NCBI GenBank assembly: GCA_020284085.1
Contig: JACEVL010000341.1
Coordinates: forward strand, 555,676 to 619,675
Reading direction: 5' to 3'
From: Aporrectodea caliginosa
Taxonomy: Eukaryota > Annelida > Clitellata > Crassiclitellata > Lumbricidae
Length of the DNA: 64,000 bases
The notes under the pieces were generated by a model. That model saw only the letters and a list, made by a program, of their open reading frames with translations, was not told the DNA's origin and did not search any database. Shown here in pieces: positions 8,994 through 20,625 of this stretch. The number at the start of each line of letters is the position of its first letter. Within the stretch, counting starts at the first letter, position 1. A program made the position numbers and the translations under genes.

Positions 8994-10964
8994 AGGGTGG
9001 TCCTATAAAATGGAAGTTGTCTAAATTAGTTCTCCAACCCGGCATATGGTTACGTCACGTATTAATAGGTCACAGTTAAAAAATTTAAAGAAAATAATAA
9101 TATTTAGGACTTGCCCAAAGCTGACAAAGTTTTCACAATTTGCTGCTGATTTCCTAAAACTTTATCATGGCATCGGCACTCGGCAGGGTTTAACATAATT
9201 GCATACAAGCAAACAATGTGCAGCTACAATACAATTACTGAATAATGGTACCAAAGTCGTAAGAATGAGTTTATTATCAGCTTAAGATACTGACTGCAAA
9301 ACTTAGAAAATAATCAGAAAATGTAGCCGAGAACATCGATCAACATTAATTTTGCCGATGAATTTGTCAGTCATCCGATTTTGACCTTAATGTGGCTGCA
9401 GCCTTTGTTGGCGCTGAGAACAGCTTCCTATGTTCCTCTACAACCTGTAACAAGAACTGCCTTTGTTCTTCATTTCTTGTTAGACATGACTTAAATTCTT
9501 GCACTAAACATCTTTCTGCGAGATCGTTAACCTCTTTGACGGATTGGGCAAAATCTCGGCTTCCTTGGTATGCTTGGATCATACTGTAGAAAGTCCTCAG
9601 GGAGTTCCAAAATTTGGAAGATTCTCATGGTTGATGTATAGTGACGAAGTTGTGGAGTTCTTTCGTTACAGGTTTATGGAATGGCGGGATTCGGTTTACT
9701 GGCTCAACAGAACCTGAATTTTCGTTAAGGGCCTTTACCATGAGTCTTCTCATCCATTGAAACATGATCGTCAGAGAATGCAAACCCAACCAATAGTTCA
9801 GACAAGTACTACAAGTGACGACTAAATGCGGTTGTGGCAGCCGATAGCCTTTTTCTGGTAGGTCGACAGCATGCAAAGCAAATTCAGGTAATTTTTGGGA
9901 GCCTCTGTAGACGATGTGCACTGGAACCGGTACTTGACATATATATATGCCTGTCACAAGAGTGACAATTCCTTCAGATGATTCCAGACTTGTTCACCAT
10001 ATGCAGGGCCACGAGACTTCCGTGTTCTGGTTGAACCTGGCTGCAGAGAGTGCAGAGGTTCATATTGTGAGTGGAAGATCCACATTTTTAAGTGAGCAAA
10101 TGGTTCTGGCTATCCACTGCACGGTGTACAGCTCCTGGATAGCGGATACGTATTCCATGTGGTGGAATGCCACCGAGGAATATGATCGATATCTCAAGAA
10201 GTTCGCAGTAGTCATCTCTTGGCTTGAAATTCTCCAGCAGTGCCACTGCAGACTCAATAACCTCATTCTTCCATGGTGCAATCATGGCTGTCATCTACTC
10301 ATCCTCTGTGGCTGTGGAAGAGGAGGCCTGATCTATTCTATAGGCCAGAAATCTTTAAAGTGGCCAAATAGCCGATACATCATACAGGTTAATGACCTTA
10401 TCCAACATGATTTCAGAAATATGTTGTCGGCAACTCGGCATGCCAAATTGAGGAGTTCTCGACCTATTTCTCTTTCCAACAATATGCATATGCCACCATT
10501 TCTTCCAGTATTTCAGGCTGTAGTATCAAAGCATAGACCTCTGATACGATTGCGTGAACCCCATTCATCAATGCACCCAACCATTGCATGTGACATTGTT
10601 ACTGCCGTTCCATCATCAAGTTTTGGTACAGACAACAGCTTGATCACATCATGTCGAGAGACCAGTATCGATACTGGCAGTCATGATTGCATCATGGAAG
10701 GATGAGGTTGTTGAGTTTGCAGTGGCACAGCTGGAGAAATTTCAGTAACAGTATAGTCCATGATTTAAAAGTACGAAACTGAAATTTCGGGAACATGCGC
10801 AACTATTGTAACTTCAACTGGTTTGGGCAAGTCCTAAATACTTTTATATATTAAAAATATTTTGGTTAAAGAGTCACTTTAAGTCATATCACCAAATGGT
10901 GGGTTGGAGGATAAAAAAAGAAACAACATAAAAATTATCATTATGGTTGGAACCACCCTAATGC
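8994..10964 (-). mobile_element. cut-and-paste DNA transposon copy 1 with TTAGGGTGGTCC termini (decayed)
   Basis: The element sits inside the (ATGT)n array. Its left end reads TTAGGGTGGTCC; its right end is the inverse (GGAACCACCCTAA). A further shared block about 45-70 bases in (CTCCAACCC, then a GTCAC/ATGAC match) extends the inverted repeat. TGCATG borders both ends, a possible 6-bp target duplication that is ambiguous in this repeat. Minus-strand coding remnants are IESAVALLENFKPRDDYCEL and LGGIPPHGIRIRYPGAVHRA (10294-10088) and, nearer the left end, CLTRNEEQRQFLLQVVEEHR (9582-9367). Fragments of the same protein type are in the copy at 23.1-25.3 kb. These pieces look like a protein family common in invertebrate genomes; I cannot name the superfamily securely. 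Stops and frame changes make it inactive. Confidence 0.75.
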
Positions 10965-11043
10965 ATGTATGTATGTATGTATGTATGTACGTATGTATGT
11001 ATGAATGCATGTATGTACGTATGTATGTATGATTGTATGTATG

Positions 11044-11076
<33 letters not shown>

Positions 11077-11100
11077 GTGTGTATGTATATATATGTTTGT
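10965..11100. repeat. (ATGT)n microsatellite, continuation
   Basis: The same tetranucleotide array as 8545-8993 resumes immediately after the transposon right end, so the transposon split one array. Confidence 0.95.
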
Positions 11101-11524
11101 ATGACAGTCTTTCTGGTTTTTTTTCTCTCTCTCTCCTTTAATCTGAAATCCCTGCACCAGTAATTCTATATCATTTGAAGATATGTTGTTTTCGCCAGCA
11201 TGTCAACGATGCGTTAAGCCCTTAATTGACTTGGCTCGTCTGACGAATGGGGATGAACTTAGTCATAGAGTCGTTGGCATATCTTAGTTCAAATTGCTGG
11301 TAGGCTATTTGCGCCAAAATTCCTTACTACTCCACTCAATATAATGTCAAGCATGATTTTATCCACCATAGGTCTGTACTTGGCTGAGTAACTGTAATAT
11401 GTGACTGTTGTTATGCATATTTTTGGCACTGATATTTTTACAATTAGATTTTTCTGCTTGTTGCTACTTTCTGTAGTTCGAATTCGGACTGCTCGACACC
11501 GATGGAGTGGGTCTTCTTTTTTCT
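11100..11524. other. downstream flank of the unknown coding unit
   Basis: Minus-strand codons may continue past the stop near 11535 for a short way (RKKKTHSIGVEQSEFEL after the stop, to about 11470), so the original reading frame may have been longer. Nothing else is recognised. Confidence 0.35.
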
Positions 11525-13070
11525 TCAAATCCACGAAATATGCAGAGTTTCTGGAAGAAGTATTGCCGGATCTGGTGCTCCTTCATGTAGTTGCATTGGC
11601 ATTTTGCTAGCAGCTAGAATTGTGGTAGAATCCTGGTCCTTGGTGTAGCATTGTAGAGGTGCTATATCGATGTTTTCCGGTTCGACAGAAAGTATGTTTA
11701 TGCGGAAGATGGGGCAGGCGCGAAATCCGAAATCTCCTGCAGACCAAGAAACGGCTCGCTCCCACTTTCCATCGTCGTCTATAGTAGTCTGTGCTGGAGC
11801 GATTCGTATACCCGCGACTCTGCCGGTTCTCGTATGGGCATACCAAGCTACATAGATTTCGCCTTGCGGACGATTGGCCAAGACAAGGCATCTATCTAGA
11901 CCTGCAGCGAGGTCCTCCATTGCTGTTCCGGGGTTTGCACGACGTTGTCGTTGTATCTCGTTGTTCGGAGATACCAACTCTAGTACCTCGTCTACAACGG
12001 TTTTGGCGGTGTCTGTGGAGAGTTGGTCGCCGAAACATCCGTATAGCGATACCTCGATTCGTGTGCATCCTCTTTCTTGTACATCTGGGTGGTGGAAGGT
12101 TTTGCGAAGATGTTCGTTTGGACAATCTACATATTCGGAGAGATGGGCCCCAATTGTGGCTTGGACATATCCCGCCTCGAAATTCGACACAATTTTGTTG
12201 TAGATTTTTGTGCGAGTGGTGCTACCATTTGGGGTATTTTGGATCCATGTGCAGACGTGGTTTCCGACGCTGTTGGTGTTGTGCAAAATTGTTGGTCCTT
12301 CTTTGTAGCACATCGCGCTGTAGAAATCGCCTTGCTCTCGAAAGTTGTGCATAGATATTCTACGAGGGTTTTGCGATCGAGGACACCGGAGAAGTCTTGG
12401 GTGTAGTCGATAGAATATAGCCCATAGCCATGGGATAGGAGCTGCCTCTCGAATGTTGGTAGTGCCGCTTGCAATTCCTCTATGGGAATCTCGGAAACAT
12501 CTACCTTTGCCACAAATAGACCGACTGGCTCTTTGCCCTCGTATAGTTCCAGCCATTTCGTTTTGGCTGCACAGTCCGTATTTTCTTCGATTCTTGCGAC
12601 TGTGGCACGAATTGTGCTACCGGCTTCCTTGTGGAGGGCAATGGTTTGGAGGAGGTTGGTTGGTATGCGACGACAAGCACCATCGTCTGTTTCGCCCATT
12701 GCTGTGCGTGCCGCAAGTACAACACGAGACAAGATGTTCTTTGCAGAACCGGTATCTCCCGTGGTACATAGAATTTGTCCTTTGGTTTCCACGATGTCCC
12801 CTTTGCGAAGATAGCCAAAACATATATATCGTCTACAAATACTGGAAGACCATCTAGTGGGCGAAGATGTGTGCAGCCCCTGTGTTTGGCTAGGTAGTCG
12901 ACTCTGGAAATGTCCGACAAGAGGTTGTTCTCGTAGGCATTTTCGACCAATAGGTGGTGCGATATCGACTTCTTGGTTCGAATACCTATACTCTCGAATG
13001 TTGCCTGCACAGCCATTGTACTATTGCGTGTACTTTGGAATACTGTATCTCTTTGCTTGTTTTCCGACAA
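11525..13070 (-). pseudogene. decayed coding unit of unknown family, ~515 codons
   Basis: A long minus-strand coding region reads through three frames in succession with few internal stops, so it looks like one gene broken by about two frameshifts (near 12790 and 12370). The first part contains HHLLVENAYENNLLSDISRV and LDGLPVFVDDIYVLAIF; the second ALPTFERQLLSHGYGLYSID followed by YTQDFSGVLDRKTLVEYL; the third GNHVCTWIQNTPNGSTTRTK, then CTRIEVSLYG, then DRCLVLANRPQGEIYVAWYA and WERAVSWSAGDFGFRACPIF. Composition and continuity are protein-like. No domain was recognised. It has no introns and lies among repeats, so a mobile-element or endogenised-virus origin is possible, but this is a guess. 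The 5' side abuts a tandem duplication (13055-13285) and a 30-bp minisatellite. Plus-strand frames across it are antisense shadows. Confidence 0.62.
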
Positions 13071-13285
13071 CTGGCATACACACGAAATATCTATATTCTC
13101 TTCGACAACTATTTGTCCAATTGGTTGTTTCGACGACGAGTAGTTTTGGAATTTGTACTCTTGTGCTTTGCACTACTATATCTTTGTGTTTGTTTCCGAC
13201 AACTGGCATACAAACGAACTATCTATATTCTCTTCGACAACTATTGGTTGTTTCGACGACGAGTAGTTTTGGAAATTTCGTATGG
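13055..13285. repeat. tandem duplication, ~125-bp period, two copies
   Basis: Two near-identical blocks share TTTCCGACAACTGGCATACA, TATATTCTCTTCGACAACTA and GGTTGTTTCGACGACGAGTA in the same order. The second lacks about 12 bases (TTGTCCAATTGG region). Confidence 0.88.
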
Positions 13286-13379
13286 TGCCTAGTGGGGTTG
13301 TGGCGAAACTTTGTACTTGTGCAGATATTGGGTGGGGCTGGTGTAGACATTTGGCAGCCATATCGTGTAGATCTGGTCT

Positions 13380-14805
13380 CGGATTGGTATGTCGGTGTAG
13401 ACCTTGGTCTGGGTTGGTGTATCTATTGGAAAAATTTGTGTTTTGAGCCTTGTCTCGTGGTTTTGTTGGTATTTTGGATTTTTCTCTTGCGTTTGGCCGG
13501 GGCCTCGGATTTGGCCTTGGTTTTCGTTGGTATATCGAGTTTGGTCTTGGCTTTTGTTTGGTATTTCGAGTCTTGGTTTTGGTTTTGGCTGGTACATCGG
13601 GCTAGTCTTGGTTTTTGTTTGTATTTCGGGCTAGTCTTGGTTTGGTTCGTATTTCGGGGTTGGTCTTGGATTTGGTTGGGCATCGTATTTGGCCTTGGTC
13701 TTGGTTCGTATATTTTGGGTTGGCCTTGGATTTGGTTGGCATATCGTGGTTGGTATTGGTTTTTGGTTGGTACATCGTGTTTGGGTTTTGGATGGTATAT
13801 GCAGTTTGGTCTTTGTTGGTGTATCGAGTTTGGTCTTGGTTTTGGTTGGTACATCGAGCTAGTCTTGGTTGGTTTTGGTTGGTACATCGGGCTAGTCTTT
13901 GTTTTTGTTGGTGCATATAGTTGGGTTTGGCTTCGGTTGGTGTATCTAGTTTGGGTTTCGTTTTGGTTGGTGTATCGGTCTGGTCCTGGATTTTGGTGCA
14001 TCTAGTTTGGGTTTGGTTTTGGATGGTATATGGAGTCTGGTCTTTGTTTTGGTTGGTGTATCGGGCTGGTCTTGGGTTTGGATGGTCTGTCGAGTCGGGT
14101 CTTGGTTTTTGGCTGGTACATTGGGCTAGTCTTGGTTTCGGTTGGTGCACCTAGTTTGGCTTTGGTTCTAGTTGGTATATCGAGTATTGTCTTGGTTTTG
14201 GTTGGTACATCGAGCTAGTCTTGGTCTTGGTTGGTACATCTGTTTGGGATTGGTGTTGGTTGGTATATCGTGTTTGGTCTTGGTTTCGATTGGCATATCT
14301 AGTTTGCCCTTGGTTTTGGTTGTTCATCGAGTTTGGTCTTGGTTTTGGTTGGTATATCGGGCTAGTCGTGGTTTTGGTTAGTGCATTGGGCTGGTCTTGG
14401 TTTTGGTTGGAACATCTAGTTTGGGTTTGGTGTTGGTTGGTATATCGAGTTTGGACTTGGTTTTGGTTGGTGCATCTAGTTTGGGTTTGGCTTTGGTTGG
14501 TACATCGGGCTGGTCTTGGTTTCGGTTGGTACATCGGGCTGGTCTTGGTTTTGGTTGGTATATCGGGCTAGTCGTGGTTTTGGTTGGTGCATTGTGCTGG
14601 TCTTGGTTTTGGTTGGAACATCTAGTTTGGGTTTGGTGTTGGTTGGTATATCGAGTTTGGACTTGGTTTTGGTTGGTGCATCTAGTTTGGGTTTGGCTTT
14701 GGTTGGTACATCGGGCTGGTCTTGGTTTCGGTTGGTATATCGGGCTAGTCTTGGCTTTGGTTGGTATATCGAGTTTGGACTTGGTTTTGGTTCTCGTTTC
14801 TTGCC
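13380..14805. repeat. 29/30-bp minisatellite, ~1.4 kb, with a 207-bp higher-order repeat
   Basis: Head-to-tail units of the form GGTTGGTACATCGGGCTGG followed by TCTTGGTTTT fill the region, with alternating variants (CATCTAGTTTGGGTTTGG, TATCGAGTTTGGACTTGG). Variants recur in blocks: a seven-unit block beginning near 14411 is repeated 207 bases later at 14618. Because units are close to 30 bases and lack stops, several frames stay open on both strands (Val-Gly-Thr-Ser on plus, Pro-Thr-Lys-Thr-Lys on minus). These are not judged genes. Divergence is higher toward 13380. Confidence 0.93.
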
Positions 14806-15109
14806 CCATCTTGGCACTATATTTCTATGTAGAATTGTGGTTGTCGAAACCCGGTTGTTAAAAAATAAAAATGCGCTCTACTAACTATTACCCAAGGAAA
14901 GAGAATGAATATCTTATTTTTTCCATCTCCAAAGCCTGAAGTCAACTCAAACTCGATCTTGGCCCCAAACTGTAGTGTATTGATGGTGGGTCATTGGGAA
15001 GACCACCGTTTGGGTTTAAAAGCCTACCATGATGGGTTGTTGACTTATTTAAGATTGGTTTTGGCCCCACACCCCCCTTCCCCATCTACTTGTGCGTTTG
15101 GTGGGACTG
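14806..15109. other. non-coding stretch, nothing recognised
   Basis: It holds an AATAAA at about 14863 (plus strand) but no gene for it to serve. Confidence 0.35.
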
Positions 15110-15277
15110 CAGTGGCGTAACGAAGGGTGCAAAGGTTGACGAGTACTCTCCTTTTAATTTTCTTGTTGACTTTTAATCGTTCTTGTCATAGTATTGTGTA
15201 CCACTGAAAGCCAATTTTGCGCCCCTTTGGTGCTGCACCCGGGGGCGGCTGCCCCTCTCCCCTTTGTTACGCCACTG
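15110..15277. mobile_element. 168-bp MITE-like element with hAT-like termini
   Basis: It begins CAGTGGCGTAACGAAGGG and ends CCCTTTGTTACGCCACTG, giving 18-bp inverted repeats with one mismatch. CAGTGGCGTA-type ends are common on hAT-derived MITEs. A clean 8-bp target duplication is not seen. It has no coding capacity. Confidence 0.72.
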
Positions 15278-15287
15278 GGTATGAGTG

Positions 15288-15606
15288 TACTGCCCTGCCA
15301 TGGCAAAAGGAAGCAAGTCCAGTTTAAGGTTAAAATTGCATATCGGTATCATTTTGGTTCAAGAGGCAAGTCCAACACAATCTTCTATATAAATAGTTAT
15401 TATTGCATGTGGTTCTGGCGGAAAGGCAGAGGCAGAAAGAAGCATGTCCAAGTAGTACTGGACAATTCCAAGGCAAAAAGAAGCATGTCCAATAACCAAC
15501 TGTATGCGTAAATTCAGACCGATGGGTGATGCCTGAGTTGTTTTTCGCATTTTCTCAGAAACTAAAATTGGTGACTTGCTTGCTTTTGCCATGGCAGGGC
15601 AGTGTA
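15288..15606. mobile_element. 320-bp MITE-like element with ~33-bp inverted repeats
   Basis: The left arm TACTGCCCTGCCATGGCAAA (continuing AGGAAGCAAGTCC) is mirrored at 15573-15606 (GACTTGCTTGCTTTTGCCAT, then GGCAGGGCAGTGTA). Inside are four imperfect copies of an AAGCATGTCCAA / GCAAGTCCAA motif. It starts only about 10 bases after the previous MITE. Confidence 0.72.
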
Positions 15607-16299
15607 GGACATTATCCCCTGGACATAATCACCCAGGCAAAAGCCCCCGGACACCCTTCCCCGATTTTGCGTAGGACATAATCTCCCCGTACATAATCCC
15701 CCTTCTGTGCAATTAGCCTATTTTTGCATTTCATTGATAAGCATACATTGCCCAGTTTTTGTTCGTTGTGTCAGCATGTTATTGTCATTAAGGTATAGAC
15801 TTAAAACTTGTTGGGCCTATTGTCATTTAGACCTAAAGTTAAGACTTGCTAATGTTGCTTAGGTTTTAACATAAGTTTTGTTAATGTCGTTCACTTGTAA
15901 AATTAAATTTACAATGAACGAATGGTCGGCGAGTAAGAACGATCGGCGAGTTGAACAAAATCGATTTATTTGTTGTTTTAGCGGTCTAAATTATTTCCCC
16001 ATTGTAATTCTTGCTCTTAAACAGAAGTTGGATTGATGAAAATAATGCTTGCCTAAATTGAACCTGGATTGATTAAATCAGGAAAATAATTCTTGCTTTA
16101 ATAGATGCTGGATGGATGAAAATACTTTTTGTGAAAGTAGAAGCTGGATTGATGAAAATAATATTTTCTAATAGGCCTACTATTTGTTATTTTGCCGTTG
16201 CTTTTAGGTATTTTTGACAAATTTAGGCAGACTAGTATTATAAACTTTTCCAGTCGAATCAACAAATATTATATCATTATGTCCAGAGGGATTATGTCC
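15607..16299. mobile_element. ~690-bp inverted-repeat element carrying the ~40-bp minisatellite
   Basis: The left edge GGACATTATCCCCTGGACAT (then AATC) is inverted at 16276-16299 (ATTATGTCCAGAGGGATTAT, then GTCC). Further copies of CATAATCNCCCC follow the left edge at 15625-15690. The interior (about 16010-16165) contains four units of the dispersed minisatellite AGAAGCTGGATTGATGAAAA. No coding frame. The class is not known. Confidence 0.6.
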
Positions 16300-16319
16300 G
16301 TTCCCCGGTGGGTATATAC

Positions 16320-16321
16320 AC

Positions 16322-16372
<51 letters not shown>
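16320..16372. repeat. (GACA)n microsatellite
   Basis: A GAGA run leads into about ten GACA units. Confidence 0.9.
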
Positions 16373-16374
<2 letters not shown>

Positions 16375-19300
16375 CAATTCAATTCAATTCATTTATTGAT
16401 CCCAAGACAAGACAAATACACTTACAAAACAGTAAAGAAAAAGCATTTTCTACAATCAAAAATATAGGTAAATACAAAAACTTATATAAGCAGATTATCA
16501 TGGAACAAAAGGCGCACCTGAAGGGACGAGTCCCGCTAAGTAGGGGCCTAATCATATTAATGTAAGACTGGATAGATAAGTATGCATGTACAAGTACAAG
16601 GACTGTGAGAAGAGGAGCACGGGATCATGTGGCAATATTTAGTATGTATGTACGAGTAAGTCTTTTGAAGTGGGATAGATTAGTAACACCTTGGATATCC
16701 CTAGGTAAATTGTTCCAAGTAAGAGGACCCTGGTACTGCATTGTGAATTTACGGGTATTGGTTCTAGCATATGTAGACATATAAGTTCGATTACTTCTAG
16801 TAGCTATAGATTTCGTGACAGGAGTAAAAAAGGATAGAAAAGCAGAAGGTAAGAGATTGTTGTCATATTGGTACATAAATTCACATGTTTGCACGTATCT
16901 AATTTGGTCAATATTTAAAATCTTAAGATCATAGAAAAGTGATTTGGTGTGAGAATTGAATGAGGATTTAGTTATGATTCGTATGGCTTTTTTTTGCAGT
17001 AGTTTTAATTTAGTTAGATGAGCTGGGTAAGTAGAGGACCAGATGAAATTACAATATGTTAGGTAAGGTTGAATTAGAGCAAAGTATAGGTTCTTCAAAA
17101 CTAAGGGGGGAGTAAGTGGGAAATTCTTCTTATTATACCAATATTTTTCATAATTTTTCTCGATATTTCATGGGTATGTACATTCCATTTCAAGTGCTGA
17201 TCGACAAATTAAGACACCAAGGAATTTAGTAGAGTCAACCTGAGGAATTATCATATCGTCAATTATGAGTTGATTTTCAGAGAGCGGGATAAGCTTTTTA
17301 CTGGATCTAAATATAATGTAGTTGGTTTTAGTGAGATTTATGGTGAGTTTGTTGGCCCTGAACCATTCACTTGCAAGAGCCAGTTCCTTATTAGCCAGAC
17401 TGATCAACTGTTCATAGGAGGTGTGAGATAAGAATGCATTCGAGTCATCTGCAAATAAGATATAACGAAGTAGGGTAGAGGAGTTGGGAAGATCATTGAT
17501 GTAGATTAAGAATAAGAGTGGTCCCAGAATGCTTCCCTGAGGAACACCGTATAAGATTAGATTCAGAGTAGATAAGGAGCCATTACATAAGACCTGTTGA
17601 AAGCGATTGGTTAGGTAGCTTTTGAACCATTTTAGAGCAACGTCTCTAATACCGTAGTGCTCTAATTTATCCAGGAGAATTTTATGGTCGACTGTGTCGA
17701 ATGCTTTAGCAAGATCCAAGAATATTCCAATGGAGAACTCATTATTGTCCATAGCTTTAGAAATTTAATCTTGAATGTCCAATAAGAACATTGCAGTTGA
17801 GTGGCCTGGCTGGAATCCATGTTGGAGAGGCTAGAGTAGATAAGTGTGGCTGATGAACGAGGAAAGCCTATCATACATAATTCTTTCAAAAAATTTCGAG
17901 AAGTAAGGTAAGATGGAAATAGGCCTGAAATTAGAGATGACATTATTATTACCACTTTTGTGGATTGGCAGTACCTTGGCCTTTTTAACATCAGTCGGTA
18001 CCTCACCATTTCTAAGAGAGCAGTTAATTATATCAGCCAGAGGAATAGCCAAAATATCAATTAATGGAGATAGAATATAGGGATCCAGTTCATCTAAACC
18101 TGAGCTGTGTGTAGCTTTAAGGTATTTACTAATTGAGACAAGTTCCGACGGTGAGGTAGAGATAGTGGCAAAGGATTTAAGTGAGGAAGGAGGCAAGAAG
18201 GTTTTATAGGACTGACTGGCCTGTGGGATATTCAATGCAAGGGAATGTGCCAGATCAGTGAAGTAAGAATTAAAGTGATTAGCCATGGACACTGGATCAT
18301 TTACAATGCCATTATCAAGTCTAAGCTCTTTTAGTTCCGTGCTAGTTTTATCAGTTCTGGTTAATGATTTAATTACCCGCCATGTTTTTTAATGTCATTA
18401 GTATATTTAGCAAATTCGTTAGAGTAGTAATTTATTTCTAAGTTATTGCGAATGGTTTTGAATTTATTACGATATTCTGTAAATTTTAACTTATTTCTCT
18501 GGAAGGACTCTTTATGTAGGCTATGTATAATTTTTCCTTTCTTCTTATAGATCTTAGTAGGCCCTTAGTCATCCAGGGATGCTGAAGGGAGTTTCTTTTG
18601 GAAATTTGTTTAGGCTTGAGAGGAAAAGCAAGGTTGTAATTATGAACAATTATTTTAGTGAAAAAGTCATAAGCTGAGTCCGCATCATTTTGCAGGCAAT
18701 ATTTTTGTATCGGTGACCAATCCATATTAGTCAATAGGTCTTTAAAATAAGAGGTGGCTTCGTGGTTGACTTCTCTAACCATATCAACTCCACCCCCTTC
18801 AGTATTTGGTGAGGTTTATTATGGATCCAGGTTTTGATAGGAAGGTGGTCAGAGATATCAGCCATTAGAAAAGCAGATTCAATAATTTCACTGACAGAGT
18901 TGGTGAAAATGTTATCAATTAATGTGCTTGAGGTAGAAGTAATTCTAGTCGGTTGTAAGATTAGAGGAAGGAAGTAGTGAGCAGTCATGGATTCGAGAAA
19001 GTCATTAGTAGGAGCATGGTTAGCTGTAGATAGTAGATCGATATTATAATCACCCGTGATTAAGATACGTTTATTTTTTAAAGGTACTAGACGTGAGATG
19101 ATCCATAAGTGAGTCGAGTTCAGTGTTAAACAGTTCCAGATTATGGCCAGGTGGTCTGTAGATGACACCGATTAAAATGTCCGGATTTTTAGGTTGACTG
19201 ATATTCACGAACAAAGACTCAAAAGTAGAATAAATAGTTAAGATATTAAGTTTCGAGTACTTAACCCCTTCCATAATAAAGAGCATCACGCCACCACCAC

Positions 19301-19950
19301 GTCCCGTCTTTCTGTTTTCATATACAAAGTCGTAGCCAGGAATAAGATTTGGGCTCGCAGTAGTCTCAGTTAACCATGTCTCAGTAACCGCTATAGGATA
19401 GAAGTGGGTAGGCCTATTTGGTTTAAGAGGTGACTAATTTCATCTATTTTTGGCAAAAGACTTCTAGAATTTATATGCATTACTGCAAAGGAAGACAAAT
19501 TCATTTGAGATTTGTTACTTAGCTCCGTTGTACTATAGTATTTACATTCTTTTAGAAGGTGAGGGAAGAAATTTGTATCAGGGTCGAGGTCTTTATCATT
19601 CAAGAGTGGTCTATTAGTTTCATCAGTATCGAATAGGCTCAGCTTGTTTGGTTTGTGTGATGTGGGTTTACATTAGGTATGGAAGATGGGATTGTTCGGG
19701 AGATCAGCCCTTTATCTTCCTTAAAGCGGGGAGTGCCCGAGTTGAGAGTAAGGGGACTTTTACATTCATTACAACACCAGGGTTCCCCCAACATAGACAA
19801 GGTATCAAGTGTGCAGGTTATGTGGAAGTGTTGTTTACAGAGTGAGCAGGTGTTGGTAGTATTTTTTGTGAGGATTTGTGACTTACACATACTACAATTC
19901 GTAAAAACATTAATTTGCTGTGAACTATACATTAATACTAACAGTAACTA
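16373..19950 (-). pseudogene. near full-length CR1-like LINE (zinc finger, endonuclease, RT), decayed
   Basis: All parts of a CR1-like element are readable from right to left on the minus strand. (1) 19932-19640: a Cys-rich PHD-like finger (CSMCKSQILTKNTTNTCSLC, then HITC and WCCNEC) of the kind upstream of CR1 endonucleases. (2) 19600-18730: an apurinic endonuclease domain (FAVMHINSRSLLPKIDEI; GRGGGVMLFI; ILIGVIYRPPG; RILITGDYNIDLL; DISDHLPI). (3) 18290-17170: RT with ISNFRPISILPYFSKFFERI, IFLDLAKAFDTVDHK (motif A), LYGVPQGSILGPLLF (motif B) and LFADDSNAF (motif C). (4) 17098-16625: thumb and C-terminus (MQYQGPLTWNNLPRDI). At least six frame changes make it dead. The 3' end runs to AATAAATGAATTGAATTGAA on the minus strand. 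A second 3' copy lies at 20.6-21.1 kb. Confidence 0.9.
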
Positions 19951-20500
19951 AATAAGAAAACTAAGAAAACAAAATGAAGAACAATACAAAAAAAGACACA
20001 AAGGCCCAATTGGCCAAAGCTGCCAACCAACAGTCCAGTGGCCACGACCATCGACAGGAACAGAAAAGCACATATAAAGTTGAACTATTCATCATCATAG
20101 ATAACGATCAGATTAGATTACATATGATTAGGCAGAGAAATCAATAATCGAATTAATCTGTGATCTTGGCTAATTCCACATAAACCTGGCTAATTAGGTA
20201 GGGAGATCTATGAACAATTGAGTTGTGAACTTAGCTAGTTATTCATCGACTTGAATCAAAAAGCCAGAAGCAGCTCCTAGGAGTATAGCTGCAGTGATAA
20301 CCAACAACTACAGCAAGCTATGATTCATCAGGACACTAGGGATTAGCTAAGTTGTGTACCTTAGATCTTATTAGACAATGATCATTTCAAATTTTAAAAT
20401 TGTTTCACAACCTTTGAATCAAAACTGAAGGAATCCATACATGGAGGCGAATCAATCAATAATGACAACTACACACAGACAAACAGACAGACTGACACGC
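19951..20500. other. probable 5' region of the CR1-like LINE, then unassigned sequence
   Basis: No coding content is seen. The first part may be the 5' UTR of the LINE on its left; the edge is not defined. Confidence 0.3.
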
Positions 20501-20507
20501 AATTGTA

Positions 20508-20625
20508 TTGTATCTGAACATTTATAAAGCGCCTCTATTCAGTGGTGCTCTCAGTGTAGAAGCCCCGGGGTAAGAGAAACGTCTTCAGGGAACGAGCAAA
20601 TGAGGAGGAGAACTCAGACAATTCA
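20508..20625 (-). pseudogene. LINE 3' tail fragment
   Basis: CATTTATAAAGCGCCTCTAT next to TTGTATTGTAT, read on the minus strand, is the shared CR1-like 3' terminal signature with its short repeat. About 100 bases of preceding LINE sequence (GCCCCGGGGTAAGAG) are present but too short to translate usefully. Confidence 0.55.

Noticed and set aside
8529..9008. Overlapping 60-160-codon frames of Tyr-Val-Cys-Met or Thr-Tyr-Ile-His repeats
   Set aside because: They are translations of the stop-free (ATGT)n microsatellite on both strands.
9947..10705. 252-codon plus-strand frame inside DNA transposon copy 1
   Set aside because: The minus strand carries the transposon protein fragments that copy 2 shares; this frame is its antisense.
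12857..14861. Plus-strand frame of 382 codons and neighbours, hydrophobic Leu/Val/Trp/Gly-rich, resembling a membrane protein
   Set aside because: Most of it translates the 30-bp minisatellite and the antisense of the decayed minus-strand gene; hydrophobicity follows from the TTGGTT-rich unit.
16010..16165. CRISPR-like repeats in the 40-bp minisatellite
   Set aside because: No unique spacers; units are contiguous and degenerate.
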